NCBI RefSeq assembly: GCF_000315625.1
Contig: NW_005434673.1
Coordinates: 1,277,433-1,341,432, forward strand
Direction of reading: 5' to 3'
Length of the DNA stretch: 64,000 bases
DNA from: Guillardia theta CCMP2712
Lineage: Eukaryota > Cryptophyceae > Pyrenomonadales > Geminigeraceae
A model generated the notes under the pieces. The model was given only the letters and a program-made list of their open reading frames with translations. It ran no database searches and was not told the DNA's origin. This document shows, in pieces, positions 34,233 through 44,400 of the stretch; within the stretch, counting starts at the first letter, position 1; every line of letters begins with the position of its first letter. A program made the translations under genes and the position numbers.

Positions 34233-36055
34233 ACGAAACAGCTCAGAGCCCAATGCTCCTGCTCATGTTCTCCTCCGCTTCTCCTGCTTCTCTCACGTGA
34301 TCTGCATCCAGCATCGCTTTGCTGTACTCCTGGTCAAGTCGCTCCACCTCAGCGACGAGGACCTCTTTCTCCTGCTGCAGCTGAGACGCAAGTGAGAGGA
34401 GAAGAGAGATATGAGAATGAGAAGCGAGCGAAGGGAGGAGGAGGGGAGCAGGGAGCAGGGAGAGGGGAGAGGGAGAGGGAGAGGGGAGAGGGGAGAGGGG
34501 AGAGGGAGAGGGGAGAGGGAGAGGGGAGAGGGAGAGGGGAGAGGGAGAGGGCGAGGGATGAACTCACTTCATCCACGAGCTCTAAAAGCTGTTTTGCTTC
34601 TGAGGTCTTGGCTGCAATCTCTTCCTTCATACTTCCCTCAGCCTCATGGAGCCTTCGGTTGTCCTCTTTCGCCTCCTCCAGTGCTGATTCCAGCTCCTTC
34701 ACCTTCTCTTTCGCCTGCTCCTGCTCCTCCTGTAGCCTCTGAAAATCTCCAAGGGAAAATGAGATTTGAATTTCCAGCTGTCGATTGACAGCCACAGAAG
34801 CTTCCAGCTCCTCCTCCAGCCCCTCGATCCTCCTCCTCGCCTCCTCCTCCTCCCTTCCCTTCCCTTCCTCCAGCCCCGCGTACGCTGCCGTCATGTTGGC
34901 TAGCTCCTCCTCCAGCTCCTCGATCCTCCTCCTCGCCTCCTCCTCCTCCCTTCCCTTCCCTTCCTCCAGCCCCGCGTACGCTGCCGTCATGTTGGCTAGC
35001 TCCTCCTCCAGCTCCTCGATCCTCCTCCTCGCCTCCTCCTCCTCCCTTCCCTTCCCTTCCTCCAGCCCCGCGTACGCTGCCGTCATGTTGGCTAGCTCCT
35101 CCTCCAGCTCCTCGATCCTCCTCCTCGCCTCCTCCTCCTCCCTTCCCTTCCCTTCCTCCAGCCCCGCGTACGCTGCCGTCATGTTGGCTAGCTCCTCCTC
35201 CAGTGTAATGATCATCATTCTTGTTTCTTTTTCGCTTCTTGCACGTTGCTCGCACAAATCTTCCATGATGGACTTGTCACGCAGGAGTGACTTCTTCTGA
35301 GACGAGATGAGGCTGACTTGAGACAGGAGCATCGTCTTGTCTTGCAAAGTCTGCTCAAGTTCGTCGCTCAGGTTTTCGTTTCTTGTCTGTAGCTCTCTCA
35401 CTCTACTTTCTTGCAGTGCTAGCTGATGCTCGAGCTCCTCTAGCCTCCGAGTCTTCTCCCTCAAAGCAGTCCCCAACTCATTCAGCTTGTCCTTCATCTC
35501 ACTCTTCTCCCCAAAGAAAGCATCCATTGTGTGAACCGAACGTTGGCACCTTGAGATGAGCTCGAATGACCTTCAAGCTCGGTGAGATTGGTTACAAACA
35601 ACAAGTTATGTACCTTATCGTCGACTGCTTCACATAGTTCTGAGTGAAGAGCGTTTTCAATCTTGCAATATCATCCAAGATGACGCTCTTGTCATATTCT
35701 TTCATGTCAGCACGAGCTTCGATGAAGGCAAGCATCTTGTCGCTAATCTCAAACACAAGATCACGAGGACGGCAACCTTTACTCCTGATTGTAGATCTAG
35801 TCGAATCACTTTCAACTTCCGTGTTTCCATTCTGCGAATCGTGACACTCTAACAACCCAGCCTGGTCTCCCTGTAATCCATCTATAGTCGAGATAACCTT
35901 CTTAATGTCCAAGAGCTCCTCCTCCATGTCATTGTCGCGTAGAATGGTTTCTATGTTCTCAACCAATCTCTTCTGCACGGAGGAAAGATTCTGAAAACGA
36001 CATCGCTCTTGCACTAGAGTCTCCTCGAGGATTTGCAGTCTTGACTCTGCTCCCC
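34233..36055 (-). CDS. coiled-coil protein with four 32-residue repeats, 3' end in gap
   Basis: Minus-strand exons: SRLQILEETLVQERCRFQ and NLSSVQKRLVENIETILRDN (36055-35600); then MDAFFGEKSEMKDKLNELGT and a continuous heptad-rich region (35527-34570); then KEVLVAEVERLDQEYSKAML (34370-34250), which runs into the gap. The centre contains four copies of a 32-residue unit (ELANMTAAYAGLEEGKGREE and the following EEEARRRIEELEE). A GAGAGGG intron lies at 34440-34565. A CCGCAG acceptor at 36056-36061 implies at least one further 5' exon that I could not place. It is a fibrous protein of unknown role, with no motor or globular domain seen. Whether 36055-35592 and 35527-34233 form one transcript is inferred from shared coiled-coil character and adjacency. 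Confidence 0.65.
34800..35205 (-). repeat. 96-bp tandem repeat, four copies, in frame
   Basis: CCGCGTACGCTGCCGTCATG recurs at intervals of 96 bp (near 34875, 34972, 35068 and 35164). Adjacent units are almost identical at nucleotide level; edge units drift (Gly for Glu in the last copy). The unit length is 32 codons. Confidence 0.93.
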
Positions 36056-36059
36056 TGCG

Positions 36060-36959
36060 GTCACAGATAAAACGAGTTAGTGAAGCAGATCGATAGCATA
36101 CTCGAGAGTCTGCGTGATGTTGGTAGATAAGAAGTATGATGTTGGTAAGTGATACGTGTAGTGTTGATAGAAAAGATATTTTGGCTTCTAGATAAAGTGT
36201 GAATTTTCCGAAAGATCTTGATGATTCTATAAGCCGAATGTCGATGAAAGATCGAAAGTCTCAACCATCCACGTCTGGGAGCTTGAGAGTGATGGCGAAC
36301 ACATGGCAGCGGTGCACAAGTGAGCGGGGGTACATCATAGATGATATATCATGTATCATCATACAACATGGTGGGAGAGAAGTACGGGATGAAGCAGGAA
36401 TTGTGGAATCTCATATAACTATCTCCATCCTCACCGAATCTGCATGAACGCATGCGCAAAGGTTGCCGCGCTCGCCATCCCTGCCATCGACGCTAGCATT
36501 GCCCGCGCCATTTCGAAATCAAAATTACACGCCTCGGGATGGGTGGTCAATACAGGTCCGTGTATCAAAAGACTGCAAAGGTGGGGTAGAAAGACGATAT
36601 TTAGGGGGTAGATGGTACTGCGATGTAAATGATGGGGGTAGGGGTGGTGTTAACCGAACACCGTTGCAATGGGGTGCGGAGGGACGAAGATGGTGGATGT
36701 GATGGAAGAGCGAGAAGAAGAGGGGAGGGATGTAACATCGGCTTTGATTGTTCATGGCACTAAACTGCAACAAGCCCAAAGACAAGTTGACGATCTTGCT
36801 GAAGGTGTAAATGTCATGTCGAGCCCAGACAGGTAGAGCTCTTCTGGTGTGATCTGAATGGTGAGTGCGGGTTTCCAGGTCGAAAGCGTCGACCCCAGAA
36901 AGAAAATACCAAGACGACGATGACAGCCATGTAAAGGAAAGTGCTCCTTTAGAAAGGAA
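36060..36959. other. intergenic with GGGGTA-rich tract
   Basis: No convincing gene. A plus-strand frame at 36199-36447 (82 aa, ATG) and a minus-strand frame lack family features. At 36535-36690 there is a GGGTA/GGGGT-rich tract (GGTGGGGTAG, TTAGGGGGTAG, GGGGGTAGGGGTGG). Sequence near 36790-36950 may contain 5' exons of the following LRR gene. Confidence 0.45.
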
Positions 36960-36965
36960 CTGACG

Positions 36966-37986
36966 TTGGTTGCCAAGGCGTCTCCTTCCTTTGTGGCCGA
37001 ACCTTTCGAAAGAGAAGAACGTGTGCGACAACGGGTGTTGTCGGTGACATCGCTTGTGAATGAAGACCTTGAACGGACAAGAAAGTTCAGCGTGCCAAAC
37101 TTGTCCGAAGATAGCTGTTTGGGCTTGGATGATACAGATGAACTATCACAATCACACAACTTCTTCAACTTCGATCATGCTTCAAACCCTTGTGCGAGCA
37201 TTAACGAGATCTTGGAAGCGATCGGAAAAGAAAAATCCATTCAAATCACAGGCATCAAGGTAATCTAATGACGTGGCAATCTCGAACGATGTCTCATCTC
37301 ATTTCAAGGTCGATGAGGATGCTTTGGATAAGCTGGACAGGTATATCATGGAATTGTGTGATTTTCTTGAGATTTTTCGTATCGAAAGATGTTTGGCTAA
37401 AGGATCCATACAAAGCATCACATTAGCTCGATGCGAGCTTGACGATCATGTTGTCAGCAAAATCGCAAAGATGCTCCAATCAGATCAATGGCAGTGCTTG
37501 CGCAGTCTGAGTTTGGATGGAAACCCTTCCATTTCAGATGAAGGGGCCAAGAGCTTAGCGAAAGGGTTGGCGGAGAACAAGACCCTTGAAGGTAGTTACA
37601 CTCTGATCGTCTCAACCTCTACTCAATTTACGTCAGATCTGAGTCTGTGGGGAACTGGTATCGGGGATGAGGGGGCAAAAGCAATTGCTGAGTCCCTAAA
37701 GCAAAACTGTACTCTAAGGTCAGGATGTAAAGATGGCTTCATTTGCATCTCACTGGTATTGTAGAAATCTTTGGCTTGGAGAATGTGAGAACATACAAGA
37801 CACAGGAGCACAGGCGCTGTTAACATGTTTGGAATCGAACAAAACGCTACAGCAATTAGCGCTTGTGTGCACGGCGGTAATCCGAACAATTCAAGATTGA
37901 CTATCAAGAGTTTTCTCATTTGCTTACAGGTATCAGAAGAATTACAGAACGAAATCGAAGATGTTGTGCAAGCAGGGAGAACATGA
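36966..37986 (+). CDS. leucine-rich-repeat (ribonuclease-inhibitor type) protein
   Basis: The first exon has no in-frame ATG, so a 5' exon is missing; it reads VAKASPSFVAEPFEREERVR and continues to EILEAIGKEKSIQITGIK. Exon 2 (about 37262 on) has an acidic helical part, then RI-type repeats: GSIQSITLARCELDDHVVSK; LRSLSLDGNPSISDEGAKSL; after an intron (about 37590-37640) DLSLWGTGIGDEGAKAIAES; then NLWLGECENIQDTGAQALLT; and LQQLALVCTAVSEELQNEIE across a further intron, with stop TGA at 37984-37986. The roughly 28-residue repeat with GxxDEGAKxLAxxL is typical of ribonuclease-inhibitor-like LRRs that act as protein-binding surfaces. The partner is unknown. Confidence 0.65.
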
Positions 37987-38174
37987 GTGTACACATAGGC
38001 GAACACCTCTATCTTGCATTTCTTGAATTTATTCATATGGCAAATTGTTACAAAAGAAAATGGGAAAATTGTTCTACAAGCTAATCTATGATTCAGCGAA
38101 CAAACTTCTCAAAATTGCACGTGCACCATTAGCACAAGGATTCTGCAACATTTGCTCCTTCGATCCCTCAGGCT

Positions 38175-38577
38175 CTAGGAGTGAGAGAAGCGGCAAGAAT
38201 CGCCACGAGTGCATTCTCCCTTCTGCCAGGCATAGCAAACGCCGCCGCCTCCTCCGCCGCCGCCGCCGCCGCCGCGCCCTCCTCTACCGCCGCCACCACG
38301 GCCCCCGCCGCCACGGCCCCTTCCTCCGCGTCCGCCACCACGTCCGCCACCGCGATCGCCGCCGTCATTGAAACGAGCTTTCTTGGCTTTCTTGCATTCC
38401 TCGCACCTCATGGGTTTGTTGTCGAAGCCTTTTGACTGATAGAATTCTTGTTCTCCAGCGCTGAAGATGAATTTGTTTCCGCAATCCTTGCAATCGAGTT
38501 CCTCGTCTTCAAAGCCTGAGCTGGACTTGGCCGATCCCTTTTTCTTGCCCTTCGGTTTCTCCTCCTCCTCCTCCTCC

Positions 38578-38609
<32 letters not shown>

Positions 38610-38795
38610 CTTCTTAGATTTCTTCTTTGGGGGGGGCTTCGAGTCCTTCTTACCCTTGCCCTTTTGAGGCTTCTCCTCCTCCTCTTCCTCCTCTTCCTCC
38701 TCCTCTTCCTCCTCTTCCTCCTCCTCTTCTTGTTCTTCCTCCTCTTCCTCCTCTGACTCCTCCTTCTTCTTGCTTTCTCTCTTGTTCTTTCCCAT
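38175..38795 (-). CDS. acidic zinc-ribbon / RGG / CCCH zinc-finger protein
   Basis: Begins MGKNKRESKKKEESEEE at the ATG on 38793-38795. Two long Glu tracts separated by Lys-rich blocks (KGKGKKDSKPPPKKKSKK) follow. Next is a four-Cys probable zinc ribbon (LDCKDCGNKFIFSAGEQEFY, then CEECKKAKKARF), then a Gly-Arg-Gly RGG region, and at the extreme C-terminus a CCCH finger CYAWQKGECTRGDSCRFSHS with C-x7-C-x5-C-x3-H spacing. RGG plus CCCH suggests RNA or single-strand binding; acidic tracts suggest chromatin or nucleolar association (inference). The frame appears uninterrupted, unusual for this locus. Glu tracts are encoded by GAG/GAA mixtures, so they are probably selected rather than raw repeat slippage. 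Confidence 0.8.
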
Positions 38796-38879
38796 CGTCG
38801 CTGCTTCGGTCGGTACTGAGCTGGTTTTCCCTTTTCCTCTTTCCGCTCCCTCTTTTAACCCCCTCACCGCACGTGCGGC

Positions 38880-39190
38880 CTCCCACCAGCCGTATTATCC
38901 CTGTGACCCCGATTGCATTGGACCCTACCCTTCAACAAGCATACCCCCTCAATCTTTCATTGAAGGGGTACATTGACTGTTAAAGTACCCTATCAATATC
39001 TACTCCAATCCCCGAATTTTATCACCCTACCCCATAAAACTACCCCATTGTGCTCGATATCCCCTAGACGATTATAGTACCCCTACCCTGGCGTCAGACC
39101 TTCGGACCCTGCAAACCCTGATCGGACCGCCGCCGGCGGATCCAGTGACCCCCTGACCCCCTACCCCCCGTTTGTCCAATGCTGATAGAT
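38880..39190. repeat. TACCCC-rich tract
   Basis: More than eight copies of ACCCC/TACCC words (GACCCTACCC, GGGGTACATTG, AAGTACCCTATC, CACCCTACCCC, ACTACCCC, AGTACCCCTACCC, CCCCCTACCCCCC) with AT-rich spacers. It leads directly into a GC-rich island. Confidence 0.7.
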
Positions 39191-39239
39191 GGGTGACCCC
39201 CCCTCCACACTCCCGCAGCTCGGGTCCGTAGAGTTCAGT

Positions 39240-39975
39240 CCCATCACCCCTCCTTACCCCGGCGCCCCTGAGCGGCGCGGCCCGTGCGGAGTCATGATTA
39301 AGGCCGGTGGCGGGCCGGCCTCAGTGCCGCGGCCGCGGCTGACACTCCCGGAGTCCGCTCAGTGACCGTATTTCAACTTTTCAAGCCTGTGAGCTCCGAG
39401 GCTCGGCGGCCGCCCCGCCGGGGATCGGACCTGGCCGCCCGGCCCCGGCCGGGCCGCCCGGCGGCCCGGGACTCCCGGAGTCCGTCTGTACTAGACTTGG
39501 AATCAGCATTCATGCTTGACTCGCCGGGCCGGGCCCGCCCGGGTGGGCCGAGCGCCACTGCCAGTGCCAAAGGTGCGGCCGCGCACGCGCCGTGCTATGA
39601 ATCACGGCAACTTTACTTTAGTGTGACGCTCAGTTGAACGGGCCCGCGGGGCCCCCGCCTGCCCGCCCGGCCGCTCAGTAACTCAGGCTAGGCTAGCCTG
39701 CCAGGAAACGCCAGGCTTAAGTTACGCCGACGGTATTCAATTTGAGTCCGAGGGCCGGGCCCGGAGCCTGGCAGCCGGGCCGGGCCGGACTCCGGACTCC
39801 GCCGGGACTCAGTCAGCCCGGCGCCGCGACCGGTCACCGGCGCCCCGGGGCCCGGGCGCGGCCCGGTGACTCGTGCCCGGCTCAGTCCGACCCCTGCCCG
39901 TGCCGCCCGGCCGCCCGCCGGGCCCGGGCGGCCGGGGCGGCCGGGCGGCACCGTACGGTACTGAGTCACCCTCTT
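39240..39975. repeat. GC-rich palindromic island (largest of three)
   Basis: About 730 bp built of GGCCCGG, CCGGGCC, CCCGGGC and GGCCGCC blocks with short inverted repeats everywhere. It is punctuated by recurring words CTCAGT/ACTGAG, ACTCCCGGAGTCCG (twice, near 39345 and 39472), GGACTCCGGACTCCG (39786) and CGGTCACCGG. Open frames across it (39362-39637, 39688-39969, 39742-39993) have Pro/Ala/Gly/Arg bias caused by composition and show no domain. Confidence 0.75.
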
Positions 39976-41291
39976 TACTCAGGCACCCAGTGACGGCCGG
40001 AAATAAACGTTACAAAACGGTTGAGAAAGGATGGCTTCCGTATGGGAAGTTGGAGGGATTGAGGGGGTAGTGGTAGTCATTTGTTAGGTACTTGACATAC
40101 CAAACGAGTATCAGAAAGGAGGTAGGGGTGTAGAGGATAGGGGTACTGGAGGAAATGTGAACAGCGAAGGGTGATTCGATACAACCTGGGGGGTAGGGGT
40201 TGTGGTCTATTTCGGTGGAGCAAAAATGTTCGCGCTGGTGAGTAACAAGCGAGATGAAGCAGAGGAAGTGGAGGCAGCGACGATGGCGAGGATGAGGATG
40301 ATGATGATAATGTAGAGGGAGGGAGGAAGGAAGACGATGATAGAAAGGTGGTGGTACAAAAAGAGTTTTATGCTGATTGCGTCATATTCCACTGTGGAAT
40401 AATGTTTTGGGCTAGGGCAGCGGAGTGTAGAGGATGAGGTCAGGAACATGCAAAGGGGATAGCGAAAGCTATTGGCTTTCAGGGGAAGATGGTCATTGAA
40501 GTAAGAGCATATGGGCTTCATGAGAGACGGGCGAACTCCTGTTGTGAGGCTAAGGGTGTGATGAAAGGTTGCTCTGAAACGTTGAAAGGAGGTGGAAAGG
40601 AGGAAGGCGAGGAAAAGCTTGAGAATAATTGTAGTTCCGAGTGAGAACAGACTTAGATGTGTGTGTAGGGAGGGGTGTGGGGGGATATGTAGTGGGTTAG
40701 CTGTGTTTGTGGTTGTGTAGTAGTTGAATTGTGACTGTTTGAGGAATGAAAGGCAAGGTTTTGAACTCCATTCGAAGAGTTTTCGAAACTATCTTCCAAA
40801 CATTTGAGCGTTTCTGACTGTATATGTTCTAGTTGCGTGCGGTCGAAGAAAACAGTTCGGAGAAGAAAGACTGGTATGGATGATTCTGTCGCGTTGCTTC
40901 GTGATGTGACTTTGTGATAGGAACGACAAGTTCTCGTGGTTTACAAACCGTGAGTGCAACAAGATCACCACCATTCACGGCGAGAAGGAGTCGATGTCGG
41001 TCAGTGACTGCATGTGGAGAAAAATGAATGTTGAAAGCTTGTTTCAGGACACCTGCAGCGGTTTTCCACAGAGGAACAACCAGTTCTAATCTGTCATTCA
41101 CAAATCTACTATATCCCATGTTCCGCTAACTTGACGGATCTCGCCTACTTGTGATGTCTTGTTCGACGTATCTTCTATTTGAAGCTGCAGAACCTTTGTT
41201 GTCGATGCATTATTGTTTCAACAATGCTGCGGCGATGCATGTTTAAGTAAAAGCTGTTTGGCACGAAGCGTCTTTTGTCTTATCTCGGTTT
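39976..41291. other. intergenic, GGGGTA words, small unsupported frames
   Basis: At 40050-40210 there are GGGGGTAGTGG, GGTAGGGGTGTAG and GGGGGGTAGGGGT words. Beyond, the sequence is ordinary. A minus-strand ATG frame at 40829-41119 (96 aa, starting MGYSRFVNDRLELVVPLWK) is the only plausible coding candidate; it has no recognised family and is given little weight. Confidence 0.45.
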
Positions 41292-43764
41292 TCACGGCCA
41301 ATGATGAGAGGATCGTGAGAAGGAATCATCAGTATTCTCCGCCTCATCCACAGCTTGAGAACTCGATGCTTCCCCCAGATCCCTCGTGTCTCTGCCTCGC
41401 CGCATCCTCGTTGTCATCCCTGCCCACGAGCTCTTCCTCCTCTTCTTCCTGATCGAGGGCAAGACATCTTTTACGAGCTTTGCTACACGATCTCGTGTGA
41501 GATACCATCCCGGGTAGTCCTGACCGAGAAGCAGCATCAACTGATCCAGGTCCTCCTCCTCAAGCTCACTGTCCTCCCCCCTCAGCGCCTCAAACTCGTT
41601 TGGGTACGAGTTGAGGACGGAGGCCATGGCTCGCTGCAGTGAGGATCGGGCTGGTCGACCGGAGTGCAGGAAGCGGCAAGTCTTGCCGTTCAGGCAGAAG
41701 CCATTGCGCATGTAGAAGTCACACGAGCGAGGCTTCCTCTGCCAGGTGAAGTCGGAGGACGCCAAGGTCACGTTCATCTCCTCTAAGCCCTTGTCGGTCT
41801 CCCTTATGAGCCACAGCTCCTCCTCCTCTACCGCAAAGAGCTGAAGGCCGTCTCCCGAGGACGCAGTCGTGTTGCCTCCAGGAGAAGTCCAGCTGACGGT
41901 CACCTGTATGGAGCGTGAGGTTCGTCCGAGATAAAGTTTAAGGGGAACATTTTCGGGAGGCGGCGGTTCCTCCTGTCGCCACTTATTCTGATTCAACTGC
42001 TCTCTCAAAGCATGCCCAAGATCGTCAGCTCGTAGGAACAAGCTCGAGAGATCCTGCAAAGGCAGAGATGAGAGAGGTTTCAAGACAGGATGTGAGAGAT
42101 TACATCGTAAGTTTGTTCTTGTGAAAAATTCTGTATGGCCCCATCAACAACAAAACAAGCAACAACACAAGTTACCCGAGATCTCTCCAGCGCTCTTGCA
42201 TGCGATACGAATGATTGATGAAGAGTCTCCGACTGATTCGACAGAAGCTTTAGTAGAGCTTCCTGCTCCTCGTCCAGCACCAAATCCTCTGAGACGTCAG
42301 GGAGAGGCAGTGAAAGTTCCTGGGACAGTTCCTTCATCACACCTTGCATTATCTCAGCCTTTTCCGCCATCGATATCGCATCCTTGGTCTGCTCCCACAC
42401 CAGCAGCTTGCGCTTGTCGATTTTTGCTCTGCTCTGCGAGTGCGAGCGAGCAGAAGGAGAGTTGTCGTCCTCGACCCTCGAGACATTCCGATAGAAGGGA
42501 ATCACCTGAAACTTGATGGCCGAGCTCCAAGCTCCTCGCATATTCTTGGAGTATCCACGTGGGGGAGCACGGAACACACGTAGGCAAACCGTATGATTTC
42601 CTTCTTTCATGCAGTCCAGCCACAGCCCCTGCAGACCTCTAGGTGTACCCCAGCCGGAATCTTGCTCGCACATGAATTCCCCTCTCTCCGTCCCGTCGAT
42701 GCGAACCTGAGCCGAGCATCACTTCCTTCCGTCCCCTCCTCCTTTCCTTCCCTCTCCTCACCTCCACCATCTTTACGCTTGTCATCAGCTCTTCTGCTTC
42801 CTCTGCTGAGAGATTCCGCTGCTGCCGGGCTGCATCCCAGCTCCAAGTCCAGCTGAGGAACACATTGGTGCTTATCTTTGCGGAAATTCTCAAGTTCTCG
42901 AAATCAGGCATCAACGGCTTCGCTTCCGCTTTCCCCGGCACATGCTTATGCTGCACAGGCACCTGCTCCTCCTCGTCGTCCTCTACTGTGATGTTCAGGT
43001 CATGGAAGAGAGGGAAGATGTTTCGCATCCCAGCTGAAACTAACATTGGTCCCTGCTGAACTTTCACAAGAGGAAGCATAGAACGACGAAGGATCACATG
43101 CAAGCCAAGCGACGGAGGAGCTGAGAAGTTGTTGAAGTTTTGGAAGAAGCAGGAGATTCTCTCCCCGAACGACATTCCCGGATGCCTCAGCTCATTCACA
43201 TTCTGCTTGTTTTGATACCCGCGGTAGTGCAGGAGACGCTGATATTCCAGCTCCCTCACCCACCTGGAAAGGCAGGAAGGGGGAGGAGAGGAGAAATGGA
43301 GGAGAGAGGGAAGAGGGATGGGGGAAGGGGGGGTGGGGGGAGAGAAAAGATGAATTCAGCGACAAGCAGGGCAAGCAAGAGGGGAGAAGAAGGCAAAAAC
43401 TGCAGGGAGGGGACGGAACTCCATGTTGGAGAGAAGAGCGACATACAAGGAGGACGCACAATGACAGTGTTCTTGCCACCTTTTGTGCCAGACTGAGAAC
43501 TGAGCGGGGTTGTACCAAGGAGGCAAGTCGCCTTTGAGCTCTCTCACGTGCATGAGTTCGCCCTCGTTCTTGTCGCTGGGAACGTAATCGCCCATCATGA
43601 ACCTGCGGGAGGACATGGCCTCTGCGTCTGACTCCCACGCGTACTCTTTGTTGAGCTCCTCCTCCGTGAGCTTTGTGTGTGTGGGGGGGTCCCAGTGGCT
43701 CGCGTATGCCCCGTCAGAATCCTCTCGTGAGGACGAGGAAGAAGAATACCCGCCCCTCAAACGG
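41292..43764 (-). CDS. unknown protein with C-terminal CCCH zinc finger, 4 visible exons
   Basis: Introns solved with phase kept: 43264-43479, 42707-42761 (55 bp) and 42054-42175. Exons read DSDGAYASHWDPPTHTKLTE, MMGDYVPSDKNEGELMHVRE, then HKRWVRELEYQRLLHYRGYQ, SLGLHVILRRSMLPLVKVQQ and WSWDAARQQRNLSAEEAEEL; then VRIDGTERGEFMCEQDSGWG, GNHTVCLRVFRAPPRGYSKN and a helical part; finally IQVTVSWTSPGGNTT and the finger CDFYMRNGFCLNGKTCRFLH with C-x8-C-x5-C-x3-H spacing, then a basic tail (IRKKRRKSSW) and a Ser/Asp-rich end. The middle resembles beta-rich domains I cannot name; the finger suggests RNA binding. An upstream ATG exon at 43958 would add a signal-peptide-like start (MALRLLVLASLLYTEAA), but no canonical splice joins it, so the 5' end is open. 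Confidence 0.65.
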
Positions 43765-44078
43765 CTGAAGAAACAGGAGGAGCGACAGGAGGGAGAGGTG
43801 GAGATGGAGGAGGACGGGGAAAGAGATTCACAGTTTTGTGTCACGATGATGTGTCGCTCGCGTCGGAGGATCGGAGGAGACGCGAGCGACGCTGACCGTC
43901 AGGGTTCAGCTGCCTCCGTGTAAAGGAGCGAAGCCAAGACGAGCAGCCTGAGAGCCATGGAGAAGGGACGCGGAGAGCAGGGGATCATGGGAGCAGGATG
44001 GGCAGGGGAAGAGTGCGGGAAGTGAAGGTGGTGAGAGGCGAGGAGGAGGAGGAGGAGGAGCAGGAGCAGGAGCAGGAT

Positions 44079-44121
<43 letters not shown>

Positions 44122-44214
44122 GAGGAAGCAGAGCCAAGGAAGAAGCAGCGCAGCAACGACTGTGGAGCCTGGCAGGAAGCTTGAAGGAGCAGGAGGCGGA
44201 TGTTGCCAGGAGAG

Positions 44215-44400
44215 TCCGCCTAGCGGCCCGGGCCCGGGGGCCGCCGGGTGAGTTCGGTCACCCGGGGTGCCGGGACCGTGCCCGGCCCGGGGCCCGGCGG
44301 CCCGGCGGCCCGGGGCCCGGCCCATAAGGTAACGTGACTTCTCATCGTCTTGAGGCAGCGGCGCCCGGCGTCACGGTTGCACCTGCCGGCATCTAAGGGG
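44215..44400. repeat. GC-rich palindromic island (third)
   Basis: Blocks of GGCCCGGGCCCGG, CGGTCACCCGGGG and GGCCCGGCGGCCCGG, ending at CCCATAAGGTAACGTGAC, with a shorter GC block to about 44395. It has the same vocabulary as 2490-2616 and 39240-39975. It abuts a GGAGCA array on the left and a GGGGTA-rich tract on the right. Confidence 0.65.

Noticed and set aside
39362-39993. Overlapping frames in the large GC-rich island
   Set aside because: High GC removes stop codons; all frames show the same Pro/Ala/Gly/Arg bias on both strands and no domain.
43998-44327. Plus-strand Glu-Gln repeat frame running into the third GC island
   Set aside because: It consists of a GGAGCA array followed by GC-island composition, with no conserved segment.
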